58,316 nt of DNA from Bacteroidota bacterium (GTDB taxonomy: Bacteria > Bacteroidota > Ignavibacteria > Tepidaquicellales > Tepidaquicellaceae), in contig JAFDZR010000073.1 in assembly GCA_018266875.1 (NCBI GenBank), positions 1-58,316 on the forward strand, read 5' to 3'. The position numbers and the translations under genes are program-made. The notes below the pieces were generated by a model. That model saw nothing but the letters and a program-made list of their open reading frames with translations, was not told the DNA's origin and did not search any database. Positions 1 through 7,596 of the stretch are shown piece by piece. Every line of letters starts with the position of its first letter. Positions within the stretch are counted from its first letter, which is position 1.

Positions 1-28
1 GTTGCTCTACCGACTGAGCTACCGTCCT
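1..28 (-). tRNA. tRNA 5' portion, cut by the window edge
   Basis: Read on the minus strand, the first 28 bases give a 7-nt acceptor strand (AGGACGG), then TA, then a canonical D arm GCTC-AGTCGGTA-GAGC. The anticodon and the 3' half lie outside the window, so the isotype cannot be assigned. It is divergent from psuK. Confidence 0.8.
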
Positions 29-167
29 AAAACCAAATGTCAAATTACAGTTTTTAACTTTTAGTATCAATCTATAATATTTTTCCAATGCTTACTTACT
101 GTATTTAATTAATTAAAATTTTATTTTGTTTAAGTATTAAATTTGTATTATTCATCTCAGCGTAAAA

Positions 168-1118
168 TTGGAAAAATTTGCAAGCGTCATCGGCGGAATA
201 AATATTGACATTAAAGGCACCGCTTTCTCGGAGATAAATGAATCCGGATCTTATCCCGGGGAAGTCTTTATCTCGCCGGGCGGTGTAGCCAGGAATGTTT
301 CTGAAAATCTGGCGCGGCTGGGAATTGACGTTAAGCTTTTCGGATGCGTGGGTGATGATCATTTCGGGAATTTAATTCTGAATGAAACCGCCTCGGCGGG
401 AGTTGATACAGATTATATAATCAAAGCAAAGGGAATGAAAACTTCCGCTTATCTTTCCGCAGCCGGAAGTAATAAAGATTTTTTTTATGCAGTAAATGAC
501 ATGCAAAATTCAATGGAGCTTATTACTCCTTTATATCTGAAGCAAATTCAGGAAGTGCTCGGAAAAAGTTCGCTCATTGTTCTTGATACCAACCCGGATG
601 CGGAATTTCTGAATGAAGCTGTCCGTTTCGCAAACGAAAAAAATATTCCTGTCTTCATCGATACTGTATCTGATAAAAAAGCGCTGAAGGTTTCAGATAT
701 ATCCGGAAAGATCGATTATCTTTCCCCTAACAATTCCGAATTTGTAAAACTCTTCGGCGATTACAGAGGAACTGGTGAGCTGGAGAAAAAATTGAACGAA
801 GGTAAGTTTGATAATTTCAGTTATATTCTGCTGAAGAAAGACAAAGAAGGAGCGGACGTTATCTGTTCTGCGGAAAAAATTATTTACCATACCGACGCTC
901 TGAATACCGCGATCAAGGAAGTCAGCGGCGCAGGCGATGCATTCAATGCAGGATTTATTTTTTCCATTATTGAAAGCGGACCGGGAAATGCTGATGTTGT
1001 GAAAGCAGCATGGACAGGGAGCTGCGCGGCTTCCTTTGCTCTGAAGTCATTCAGGTCTGTTTCAGAAGATCTTACAAAAGAAAGTTTAACTGAACTGTAT
1101 AATATTAAATTTAAATAA
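168..1118 (+). CDS. psuK: Pseudouridine kinase, PfkB family
   Basis: A PfkB (ribokinase-like) kinase of 316 aa. It has the N-terminal substrate-side motif GGINIDIKG (about residues 9-17) and the anion-hole and catalytic motif VSGAGDAFNAGF near residue 250, whose Asp is the family's general base. PfkB kinases have many substrates. The assignment to pseudouridine (ATP-dependent 5'-phosphorylation in the cytoplasm) rests mainly on psuG starting one base after its stop, the standard salvage pair. Start: TTG at 168 sits directly before the conserved first strand, with no upstream in-frame ATG and no Shine-Dalgarno sequence. Another nucleoside or sugar kinase is possible but unlikely given the neighbour. 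Confidence 0.88.
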   Translation: MEKFASVIGGINIDIKGTAFSEINESGSYPGEVFISPGGVARNVSENLARLGIDVKLFGCVGDDHFGNLILNETASAGVDTDYIIKAKGMKTSAYLSAAGSNKDFFYAVNDMQNSMELITPLYLKQIQEVLGKSSLIVLDTNPDAEFLNEAVRFANEKNIPVFIDTVSDKKALKVSDISGKIDYLSPNNSEFVKLFGDYRGTGELEKKLNEGKFDNFSYILLKKDKEGADVICSAEKIIYHTDALNTAIKEVSGAGDAFNAGFIFSIIESGPGNADVVKAAWTGSCAASFALKSFRSVSEDLTKESLTELYNIKFK

Positions 1119-1119
1119 A

Positions 1120-2040
1120 ATGAGTTTATCTGAATATCTCGATCTGTCGGAAGAAGTCAGATCGGCAGTCAAAGAAAGTAGGCCGTTGGTTGCTCTCGAG
1201 TCCACGATAATTTCCCACGGCATGCCTTACCCGCAGAATCTCGAAACAGCACTTGATGTTGAAAAAACCGTAAGGGAAAACGGAGCAGTTCCTGCCACGA
1301 TTGCAATTATAAAAGGTAAGATAAAAGCCGGTCTGAGCAGTGATGAACTTGAAATACTTTCAAACGGAAAAAAGAACGGAGCAGAGATTTTAAAAGCATC
1401 GAGAAGAGACATTCCTTATATTATTTCAAAACGGCTCTGCGCTGCAACTACAGTTTCTGCGACGATGATCTTTGCGGAAATGGCGGGAATAAAAATTTTC
1501 GCAACGGGCGGGATCGGCGGAGTTCACAGGAATGCACAGAATACTTTTGATATATCCGCTGATCTTACTGAACTATCGCGTACAAACGTGGCGGTAGTAT
1601 CAGCCGGTGTTAAATCAATTCTTGATATAGGACTGACGCTTGAATATCTTGAAACTATGGGTGTTCCGGTGATAGGATACAGGACGGACGAATTCCCGGC
1701 GTTTTATACAAGAGAATCGGGATTCAAAGTGAATTACAAACTTGACAATCCCGCAGAGATCGCTCAGCTGATAAAAGTGAAAAGCGAACTTGGTTTAAAA
1801 GGAGGGATAGTAATTGCAAACCCGGTTCCCGAAAAGTATTCAATGGATAAAAATATTATTGATGATGCAATCAAAAAAGCACTGGGTAAAGCTGAAGAAG
1901 CGGGAATAAAAGGGAAAGAAGTTACGCCTTATCTTTTATCGGAAATAAAAAATATCACAGGAGGAAAAAGTCTGGTATCAAACATAAAGCTGGTTTTAAA
2001 CAATGCAGAGCTCGCAGCCGGGGTTTCGAAATTTATCTGA
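1120..2040 (+). CDS. psuG: Pseudouridine-5'-phosphate glycosidase
   Basis: PsuG of 306 aa, the usual family length. It reversibly cleaves the C-C glycosidic bond of pseudouridine 5'-phosphate to uracil and ribose 5-phosphate. Family signatures visible are ALESTIISHGMPYP near residues 25-37 (the Glu is in the active site), the phosphate-binding stretch GGIGGVHR near residue 130, and VSAGVKSILD, whose Lys165 lines up with the Schiff-base lysine of characterised PsuG. ATG at 1120 follows the psuK stop with one base between, so the two are almost certainly co-transcribed and translationally coupled. Together they return RNA-derived pseudouridine to the uracil pool. Confidence 0.95.
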   Translation: MSLSEYLDLSEEVRSAVKESRPLVALESTIISHGMPYPQNLETALDVEKTVRENGAVPATIAIIKGKIKAGLSSDELEILSNGKKNGAEILKASRRDIPYIISKRLCAATTVSATMIFAEMAGIKIFATGGIGGVHRNAQNTFDISADLTELSRTNVAVVSAGVKSILDIGLTLEYLETMGVPVIGYRTDEFPAFYTRESGFKVNYKLDNPAEIAQLIKVKSELGLKGGIVIANPVPEKYSMDKNIIDDAIKKALGKAEEAGIKGKEVTPYLLSEIKNITGGKSLVSNIKLVLNNAELAAGVSKFI

Positions 2041-2119
2041 AACCGTAACATCTGTATTGTGAATTTATTGTGAAATTATTATGAATTACAAATTTCACAG
2101 TAATAAAGTATTTTTAAAT

Positions 2120-2599
2120 ATGACAAATTATCAAATTAAATCAATAAGTTTGGATAAATTATTTTTAAAGATCTCAGTTCTTTTTCTTTCAGCGGTATTC
2201 TTTATATCCTGCGGAAAAACGCAAAACAAATCTGAAAGTGAAAATTCAGGAAATCAAAAAACCGAAGAAAATAAAACCGCGGCAAATGAAAATTCCGGAA
2301 CGAAATCAGATGATCCTCTTGCAATAAAAGGCGAAGTGATCGAGATCAGCGTTCCGACTGTTCAGTGCAGCATGTGCAAAAAAAATATACAGAATGCGCT
2401 GAAAAAAATTGACGGCATTCACACAGTTAACATAGATGTAAAGCTGAAAAAATGTCTTGTGGACTTTGATAAAAGTAAAACCGACCTTTCGAAAATCGAA
2501 GGCGCGATCGTAGCAGCCGGTTATCAGGCGAATGATAAGCCTGCTGATAAGAATGCCTATGATAAACTTGATGACTGCTGTAAAGTGGGAGGACATTGA
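2120..2599 (+). CDS. HMA-domain (heavy-metal-binding) lipoprotein
   Basis: A small exported protein. The N-terminus is a hydrophobic signal ending FFISC, which fits a lipobox and a lipidated Cys. A Lys/Glu/Asn-rich linker of about 50 residues follows, then a heavy-metal-associated fold containing VQCSMCKKN (the metal-binding CxxC) and the typical GIHTVNIDV and IVAAGYQA segments. The C-terminus DDCCKVGGH adds two Cys and a His that could also bind metal. Inferred role: envelope copper or similar metal chaperone or sensor. An ATG at 2081 would extend the protein by 13 residues; 2120 gives a more normal signal peptide. It lies upstream of a beta-barrel and a TonB receptor on the same strand. Confidence 0.82.
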   Translation: MTNYQIKSISLDKLFLKISVLFLSAVFFISCGKTQNKSESENSGNQKTEENKTAANENSGTKSDDPLAIKGEVIEISVPTVQCSMCKKNIQNALKKIDGIHTVNIDVKLKKCLVDFDKSKTDLSKIEGAIVAAGYQANDKPADKNAYDKLDDCCKVGGH

Positions 2600-2601
2600 G
2601 T

Positions 2602-2633
2602 CAATTAAGAATTAAGAATTTAGAATTATTAAT
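2602..2633. repeat. AT-rich AATTAAGAATT-type short repeat
   Basis: Just after the HMA gene, three imperfect iterations of a TTAAGAATT/TTTAGAATT motif occur in a row. The same words recur at 13331-13362 between actC and actDE. This is low-complexity intergenic DNA and no function is evident. Confidence 0.4.
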
Positions 2634-2793
2634 TGCGAATATTATTGCAGGTAATTATTATGCGCAATCAATTTTGCCGCGGGTATGTTTTGATTTTTAA
2701 AAATAAGAATTTCATTTTTTTTCAATGAATGAAATCCTATTTTGTTCTTCAAAAGACATTCAACTTTAACAGTTCAGTAAGTTTGACAAAAAT

Positions 2794-3132
2794 TTGAAAA
2801 ACGATCCTTCAAATATAAATGTATCAAAATTTATTCCCGGGATATTCAGGAACAATACTCCCGGCAATAATCTTCTTCTTATACTTTTTTTTGTAACTGT
2901 TATTGTTGTATTCATTGATCTGGGATCGGAGCTTTCTGCTGAAAAAGATGAGATCGGTACATTCCTTGCATGTCTTGAGAATACGGAAACTGACTCTGTT
3001 CTCCCTCTCAGTTTTCTTTCTGATATTGACAGACCTTTATTATTTGAAGCGACACCTGAAGATTTACTTCCTCCGGAACAAACCTTAAAAAACCCTGTCT
3101 TCGACAGAGGTCCGCCTGATCTGATTAGTTAA
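2794..3132 (+). CDS. Small single-helix membrane protein, unknown function
   Basis: No family recognised. The 112-aa product has a polar N-terminus, one strong transmembrane helix (LLLILFFVTVIVVFIDL, about residues 27-43) and an acidic, proline-bearing C-terminal tail ending RGPPDLIS. The only usable start is TTG at 2794, with no Shine-Dalgarno sequence and no in-frame ATG, so the exact N-terminus is uncertain. It lies between the HMA lipoprotein and a beta-barrel gene on the same strand. Short one-helix proteins next to metal-linked TonB receptors are common, and an accessory role in metal uptake is a guess from context only. The reading frame could also be fortuitous. Confidence 0.5.
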   Translation: MKNDPSNINVSKFIPGIFRNNTPGNNLLLILFFVTVIVVFIDLGSELSAEKDEIGTFLACLENTETDSVLPLSFLSDIDRPLLFEATPEDLLPPEQTLKNPVFDRGPPDLIS

Positions 3133-3224
3133 ATATAATCCGTTTTACGATACGAAATTCTGAATTCATCTAATGAATCCGGAATAAGTTTATGTTTATT
3201 AATCAAATTAAATTAAAAAATAAA

Positions 3225-4025
3225 ATGAGAAAACTATTTTTTTTACTTTTCATAGTAATCCTTTGTTCATCAGTATCAGTATCCGCGCAGCCGAAGATCA
3301 CAATTCATCTAACGGGCGGCTACGGTGTTCCTTTAGGCGACTTTAAAGTTGACGTTCCCAATGATCCGAATAAAAGACTTGATGCGGACGATCTTCCGTA
3401 TTATACAAAACAGCTTGTAACTTTCGGCGCTGACGGAAAACTAGCTCTTGGAAAAAAAGGAAATGCAAGAGTCGTGCTGGGACTTTCATATAATCAGTTC
3501 AGTAATAACACAAACGGCACATTCAGAATTGATACAGCAAACGGCGGAACACTTGGCCAGGTGAATTTCAAACCTCATGTAAATATATTTTCAGTATATC
3601 TCGGAGGCGAATGGGCATTCAGACCGAATGAAAAAATCAATCCGTTTGTTGGGGCAGGTCTTGCCGGTAACTTCTTCGGAGGAGATTTCAAATTCGGACA
3701 GTCTGTCTACACAAAAGGCGCATACAGAACAGAGCTTCAGATGAAATCGGAAACAAGGATCGGAATTGTATTTGACGGCGGAGTTGACTTCAGGATAAGC
3801 GATAATATAGGTGCGATTGCCGGAATTAAATATCATCTGATCAATGCTATCGGAAAAGGATCAGACGATGAATCTGAAATAGCTGCTGACGAAGTCGATC
3901 TCGGTGACAAAGAGCACGTCAGGGATGACGGAACTAACTCTCCGAGCAAAAGCTTAAGTTCATTCAACGGTTATCTCGGTGTTTCTTTCTATTTCGGAGC
4001 GCCAAAGACAATGAAGAAAAAATAA
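3225..4025 (+). CDS. Outer-membrane beta-barrel protein
   Basis: An exported protein of about 266 aa. A Sec signal (MRKLFFLLFIVILCSSVSVSAQ) precedes alternating hydrophobic and polar strands typical of an 8-12-stranded outer-membrane barrel, with recurrent Gly/aromatic turns (GGYGVPLGDF, FVGAGLAGNFFGG, GYLGVSFYFG). The last strand ends in an aromatic-rich segment a few residues from the C-terminus. An ATG at 3192 would add 11 residues before the signal peptide, so 3225 is preferred. No catalytic motif is seen. A perfect hairpin terminator follows, separating it from the TonB receptor gene. Confidence 0.75.
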   Translation: MRKLFFLLFIVILCSSVSVSAQPKITIHLTGGYGVPLGDFKVDVPNDPNKRLDADDLPYYTKQLVTFGADGKLALGKKGNARVVLGLSYNQFSNNTNGTFRIDTANGGTLGQVNFKPHVNIFSVYLGGEWAFRPNEKINPFVGAGLAGNFFGGDFKFGQSVYTKGAYRTELQMKSETRIGIVFDGGVDFRISDNIGAIAGIKYHLINAIGKGSDDESEIAADEVDLGDKEHVRDDGTNSPSKSLSSFNGYLGVSFYFGAPKTMKKK

Positions 4026-4035
4026 TCGAAAAATA

Positions 4036-4073
4036 ATTCAGAGGGAGTTTAATACTCCCTCTGAATTTTATTT
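4036..4073 (+). terminator. Rho-independent terminator after the beta-barrel gene
   Basis: A perfect 13-bp inverted repeat (4036-4048 pairs with 4054-4066, 5-nt loop TTAAT) is followed by TTTATTTAT. It starts 10 bases after the barrel stop codon and only a few bases before the TonB receptor ATG at 4077. The receptor therefore probably depends on read-through or on a promoter overlapping the hairpin. Confidence 0.85.
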
Positions 4074-4076
4074 ATC

Positions 4077-6365
4077 ATGAAAAAATTATTTTTTACTTTA
4101 GCATGTCTGATGCTTTTCTGTGCAAACCTTTACTCCCAGACAACAGTAACCGGCACAGTAAGTGATGCCGTAACCAAAAAGAATCTTCAGGGTGTTTACG
4201 TTTATTTCAGCGATATTCAGAAAGGCGTACTGAGTGATTATTACGGGAACTTCAGCATTACCGATCTGCCTAACGGCATAATGGACATCCGTTTTTCTAT
4301 GATAGGCTATAAACCCTATGATATTTCTGTGGAGACTGACAAACTTAAAGGACCTCTCGATATACTTCTCATTCCTTCTGAAATATTCACAGATCAGATC
4401 ACAGTAACAGATACTGCGTCTGTGAAATCCTATCAGACTGAAAAGATCAGCGCAAAGGAGCTGATGCGCATAGGCTCGATGAATATTTCCGAAGCAGTGA
4501 CAAAGATCCCTGGAGTATGGCAGCTTTCAACGGGGACAGGAGTTTCCAAACCCGTAATCAGAGGTCTTTACGGCAACAGGATTGGAATAATGATAAACGG
4601 AATAAGATTCGACAATCAACAGTGGCAGGATGAGCACGGACTTGTGATGAGCAGCGACGGAATTGACAACATTGAAGTCATTAAAGGACCAAGAAGTCTT
4701 TTGTACGGACCCGAAGCGATCGGAGGAGTTGTAAGCATCACAGACGAGCATCCCGCGCCGATCGGAAAGGAAATTGCTGATCTTAATCTGAAGTTTTACA
4801 GCAACACTCTCGGAATACTCGGCGACATCGGATTCAAGGGAGCTCAGAATAATTTCAACTGGCTTCTGAGATTCGGGGGCGAGACTCATGCAGATTATCT
4901 CGACGGCAACGGAGACAGAATTCCCGAAACAAGATTCGGCGGATATAATGTGAAGACAGGACTCGGATATTTAAAAGGAGTATGGAGCGGAAGACTGAAT
5001 TACAGCTATACCAATTATACATACGGAATTCTCGAAGCGAGGGAATTTGAAAAAGAGATCGCGAAGAATGAAACTCGTTTCGACAGGAGCTTTAACGGAC
5101 CTCATCACCAGCTGAAAGTTCATAATCTTGTATTCCAGAATATATTCATAAAAGAAAGATCGAAAATAAAGGTTAATCTCGGATATACATATAACAGACG
5201 AAGAGAGCAGGAAGGAAATGACGAAAGATTTCTCCCGGACAGTCTTCAGTTCGGAGATCTTAATATGACTCTGAGAACAGCTTCGCTTGACGCAGGCTGG
5301 GCATATACAGTTAACGAGAATTCTGAGTTTACACTTGGTACACAGGGATTTACACAGACAAATGTAAATTCAGGCGAGAGGAGATTAATACCTGATGCTG
5401 ATGTAAATTCAGTTTCGGCAACAGGAATTTTTAATTATCATAAAGAAAAACTTACTTTTGAAGGAGGCGCAAGATATGACATATTTTCAGTTAAGACAAA
5501 GGAATACGGTGTAAAGGATTCGGTAAATTATTTTCCGGAGATAAGTCCGGTATACAGGTCTGTTAACGGATCGGCGGGAATTACTTATCAGCTTATTGAA
5601 AAATTGCTGCTTAAGGCAAATTTATCAACCGGATTCAGAGCGCCGAATCTTGCCGAGCTTACTTCAAACGGACTTCACGAAGGTGTATTTCAGTATGAGA
5701 TCGGCAATAATAATTTCAAAAGCGAGAAAAGTCTGGAATATGACGCAGATCTTTTTTATGACAGCAGATTTTTTTCGTGTGAACTCACGGCATACAATAA
5801 TAAAATAAATGACTACATATATCTCGGTCAGACAAACGATTCAATTCAGGGTTATCCCGTCTTCAGATATTTTCAGTCGGATGCGGATCTGAAGGGAGTT
5901 GAAACGGATATTTTTGTAAAGCCGTATGACTGGCTCAACTTCAGATTCAACTATTCAACTGTAATTGCAAAAAGAAAAGACGGAACATATCTTCCCCTGA
6001 TACCTGCTGATAAAATCACAGCTGCTGTTCATTTAGAACTGGACAACTGGAAGAATTTTTACAGCCCATACTTTACATTATCAACTTACACCGCTTTAAA
6101 AAAGACAAGACTCGGAGAAAATGAAGTGTCAACTCCGTCTTACACTCTACTGAATCTGGGATTCGGCTGTGATTTTAAATTTGAGAAGCAGCTTTTCAAT
6201 ATCACAATAAGCTGCAATAATCTGCTGAATAAAGTATATGTTGATTTTATGTCCAGGATCAAACTGATAAGCGCTGATTACAACGGCACTACTTTCGTTG
6301 CAAATAACATCGGAAGAAATATCGTTCTGGCTGTGAAAATTCCGTTCAAGCTTTCATATAATTAA
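4077..6365 (+). CDS. TonB-dependent receptor with N-terminal carboxypeptidase-regulatory-like domain
   Basis: An outer-membrane active transporter of 762 aa. Order: signal peptide (residues 1-20, ending LYSQ), a CarboxypepD_reg-like beta-sandwich (about 21-110, TVTGTVSDAVTKKNLQGVYV), a plug domain (about 120-225, with IPGVWQ, PVIRGLYGNRIGIMINGIR and IEVIKGPRSLLYGPEAIGG), and a 22-strand barrel with FRAPNLAEL near residue 525 and a C-terminal aromatic strand. The domain layout is typical of Bacteroidota receptors. The substrate cannot be read from sequence. The nearby HMA lipoprotein and the copper-requiring oxidase cluster downstream make a metal or metallophore plausible. Confidence 0.9.
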   Translation: MKKLFFTLACLMLFCANLYSQTTVTGTVSDAVTKKNLQGVYVYFSDIQKGVLSDYYGNFSITDLPNGIMDIRFSMIGYKPYDISVETDKLKGPLDILLIPSEIFTDQITVTDTASVKSYQTEKISAKELMRIGSMNISEAVTKIPGVWQLSTGTGVSKPVIRGLYGNRIGIMINGIRFDNQQWQDEHGLVMSSDGIDNIEVIKGPRSLLYGPEAIGGVVSITDEHPAPIGKEIADLNLKFYSNTLGILGDIGFKGAQNNFNWLLRFGGETHADYLDGNGDRIPETRFGGYNVKTGLGYLKGVWSGRLNYSYTNYTYGILEAREFEKEIAKNETRFDRSFNGPHHQLKVHNLVFQNIFIKERSKIKVNLGYTYNRRREQEGNDERFLPDSLQFGDLNMTLRTASLDAGWAYTVNENSEFTLGTQGFTQTNVNSGERRLIPDADVNSVSATGIFNYHKEKLTFEGGARYDIFSVKTKEYGVKDSVNYFPEISPVYRSVNGSAGITYQLIEKLLLKANLSTGFRAPNLAELTSNGLHEGVFQYEIGNNNFKSEKSLEYDADLFYDSRFFSCELTAYNNKINDYIYLGQTNDSIQGYPVFRYFQSDADLKGVETDIFVKPYDWLNFRFNYSTVIAKRKDGTYLPLIPADKITAAVHLELDNWKNFYSPYFTLSTYTALKKTRLGENEVSTPSYTLLNLGFGCDFKFEKQLFNITISCNNLLNKVYVDFMSRIKLISADYNGTTFVANNIGRNIVLAVKIPFKLSYN

Positions 6366-6746
6366 TTAAAATCCGCGGGAATTGTCATTCCGGCGAATTC
6401 AGAAATGATCTTTTGTTGCGAATGCAGAGAATCAGCTTTTTGCCGGCAGTGTCTTTAAAAACATTTAAAGGATAAAAGACCATTCTGATCTGAAAAGGGG
6501 ACAGCTAAATCATGGAAAAATAACTGCACTGAAATACAGAAACGAAAAGCATTTCCGGAGTGTTTTCGGATTCATATCAATGAAATTATTTCTCTCCGGA
6601 AAATTAAAGAATAAAAATTTTACAAAAAAACTAACTTGTTTTTTTTAAAAAAAGTGTCTTTGGATTTTTAAAGAGTTTAAATAAGTCATAGATAACAAAA
6701 AAGATATTTTATATATTTACTACATTATTTTTTCAAAAAATCCTTA
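6366..6746. other. 381-bp intergenic region upstream of the ACIII operon
   Basis: No gene was found in this gap. It must hold the promoter of the respiratory operon, but no convincing -35/-10 or Bacteroidota TTTG/TAnnTTTG pair could be fixed by eye. A 9-bp inverted repeat (6552-6560 with 6594-6602) is the main structure. The last 120 bases are very AT-rich, with A and T runs, as in a promoter and leader. Confidence 0.6.
6552..6602. promoter_or_regulatory. Long-range stem-loop in the leader of the ACIII operon
   Basis: TTTCCGGAG at 6552-6560 is perfectly complementary to CTCCGGAAA at 6594-6602. The 33-nt interior contains a second small palindrome (TTCAT-atca-ATGAA). It has no proper T tract, so a leader RNA structure or a protein-binding palindrome is as likely as a terminator for the TonB receptor. 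Confidence 0.35.
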
Positions 6747-7334
6747 ATGAAAAATTTTTTAATAGATTACAACCTCAAGGTTCGTTTACCCATCTTATTA
6801 TTTGTAGTTTTAGCTGTTTTTGCAATCACTTATTATGTCTCTTACGCTGAAAGAGTCGGCGTGGGATATCAGCCTGTACAGCCCATTGCATATTCCCACA
6901 AGCTCCATGCAGGCGACTTGAAAATTGACTGCAGATACTGTCACAGTGATGTGGAAAAATCCAGACATGCAAACATTCCTTCACCGAAAGTCTGCATGAA
7001 CTGTCATTCAATTGCAAGAAAAGACAGACCTGAAATCATAAAATTAACTGATTACTATACACGAGGCATTCCGATAGAATGGAAGAGAATTCACCGCGTT
7101 CCTGACTTCGCTTATTTCAATCACAGCGTCCATGTAAATAAAGGCATTGACTGCTCCAACTGTCACGGCGACATTGCGGCAATGGAAGTAGTGGAGCAGG
7201 TGAAGGATTTTTCTATGAGAGCGTGTCTCGACTGTCACAGAAATCCGGATCAGACCATCAAGAACATTACGCCCGGAAAAGATAAGAAACTTATCAACAA
7301 CGGTCCAACTAACTGTTCAGCTTGTCACAGATAA
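6747..7334 (+). CDS. actA: Alternative complex III subunit A, pentahaem cytochrome c
   Basis: A 195-aa protein with one N-terminal membrane helix (about residues 13-33) and five CxxCH haem c sites, starting at Cys62, Cys83, Cys136, Cys160 and Cys190. Extra His residues (HKLH, FNHSVHV) are candidate distal ligands. Five haems, one anchor and first position in the operon match ActA, the electron-accepting multihaem subunit of ACIII, which oxidises quinol and reduces cytochrome c in place of a bc1 complex. The haem domain faces the periplasm. ATG at 6747 has no obvious Shine-Dalgarno sequence. Confidence 0.95.
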   Translation: MKNFLIDYNLKVRLPILLFVVLAVFAITYYVSYAERVGVGYQPVQPIAYSHKLHAGDLKIDCRYCHSDVEKSRHANIPSPKVCMNCHSIARKDRPEIIKLTDYYTRGIPIEWKRIHRVPDFAYFNHSVHVNKGIDCSNCHGDIAAMEVVEQVKDFSMRACLDCHRNPDQTIKNITPGKDKKLINNGPTNCSACHR

Positions 7335-7347
7335 ATAAAAAAATTTA

Positions 7348-7596
7348 ATGAATAAAAATTTACCCGTTAGCAACAACAACACCGGCTCCGGGATCCTACC
7401 GGAAAAACTAAACAGAAAAAAGTTCTTCGTATTCACGGGACTTGCAGCATTAGGAATTGCAGCTGCATCAGTAATCCCGTTCAATCTCTTCAGATCAAAT
7501 ACTCCGAAACCTGCGGCTTCTCTGAAAATAAAAGAGAATCCGAATGCAGTCAAAAGAAAATCAAAAGAAGCAAACTCAGAATTAAACAATGGATAA
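7348..7596 (+). CDS. Small membrane protein between actA and actB
   Basis: An 82-aa protein starting 13 bases after actA and overlapping the actB start by 8 bases, so it is translated as part of the operon. It has a short polar N-terminus, a basic NRKKFF stretch and one helix (VFTGLAALGIAAASVIPF, about residues 28-46), then a Lys-rich tail. NRKKFFVFTG resembles a Tat-like signal with one Arg replaced by Lys, so it may be an uncleaved anchor. No cofactor motif is present. Possible roles are an extra ACIII subunit or an assembly factor; neither can be shown from sequence. Confidence 0.7.
   Translation: MNKNLPVSNNNTGSGILPEKLNRKKFFVFTGLAALGIAAASVIPFNLFRSNTPKPAASLKIKENPNAVKRKSKEANSELNNG

Noticed and set aside
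2690..2745. Hairpin ATTTCAT/ATGAAAT after the HMA lipoprotein
   Set aside because: It is AT-only with a long loop and no T tail, and is expected by chance in such AT-rich DNA.
6370..6400. Hairpin GGAAT-tgtc-ATTCC after the TonB receptor gene as a terminator
   Set aside because: Only 5 bp pair cleanly, the flanks mismatch and no T run follows.
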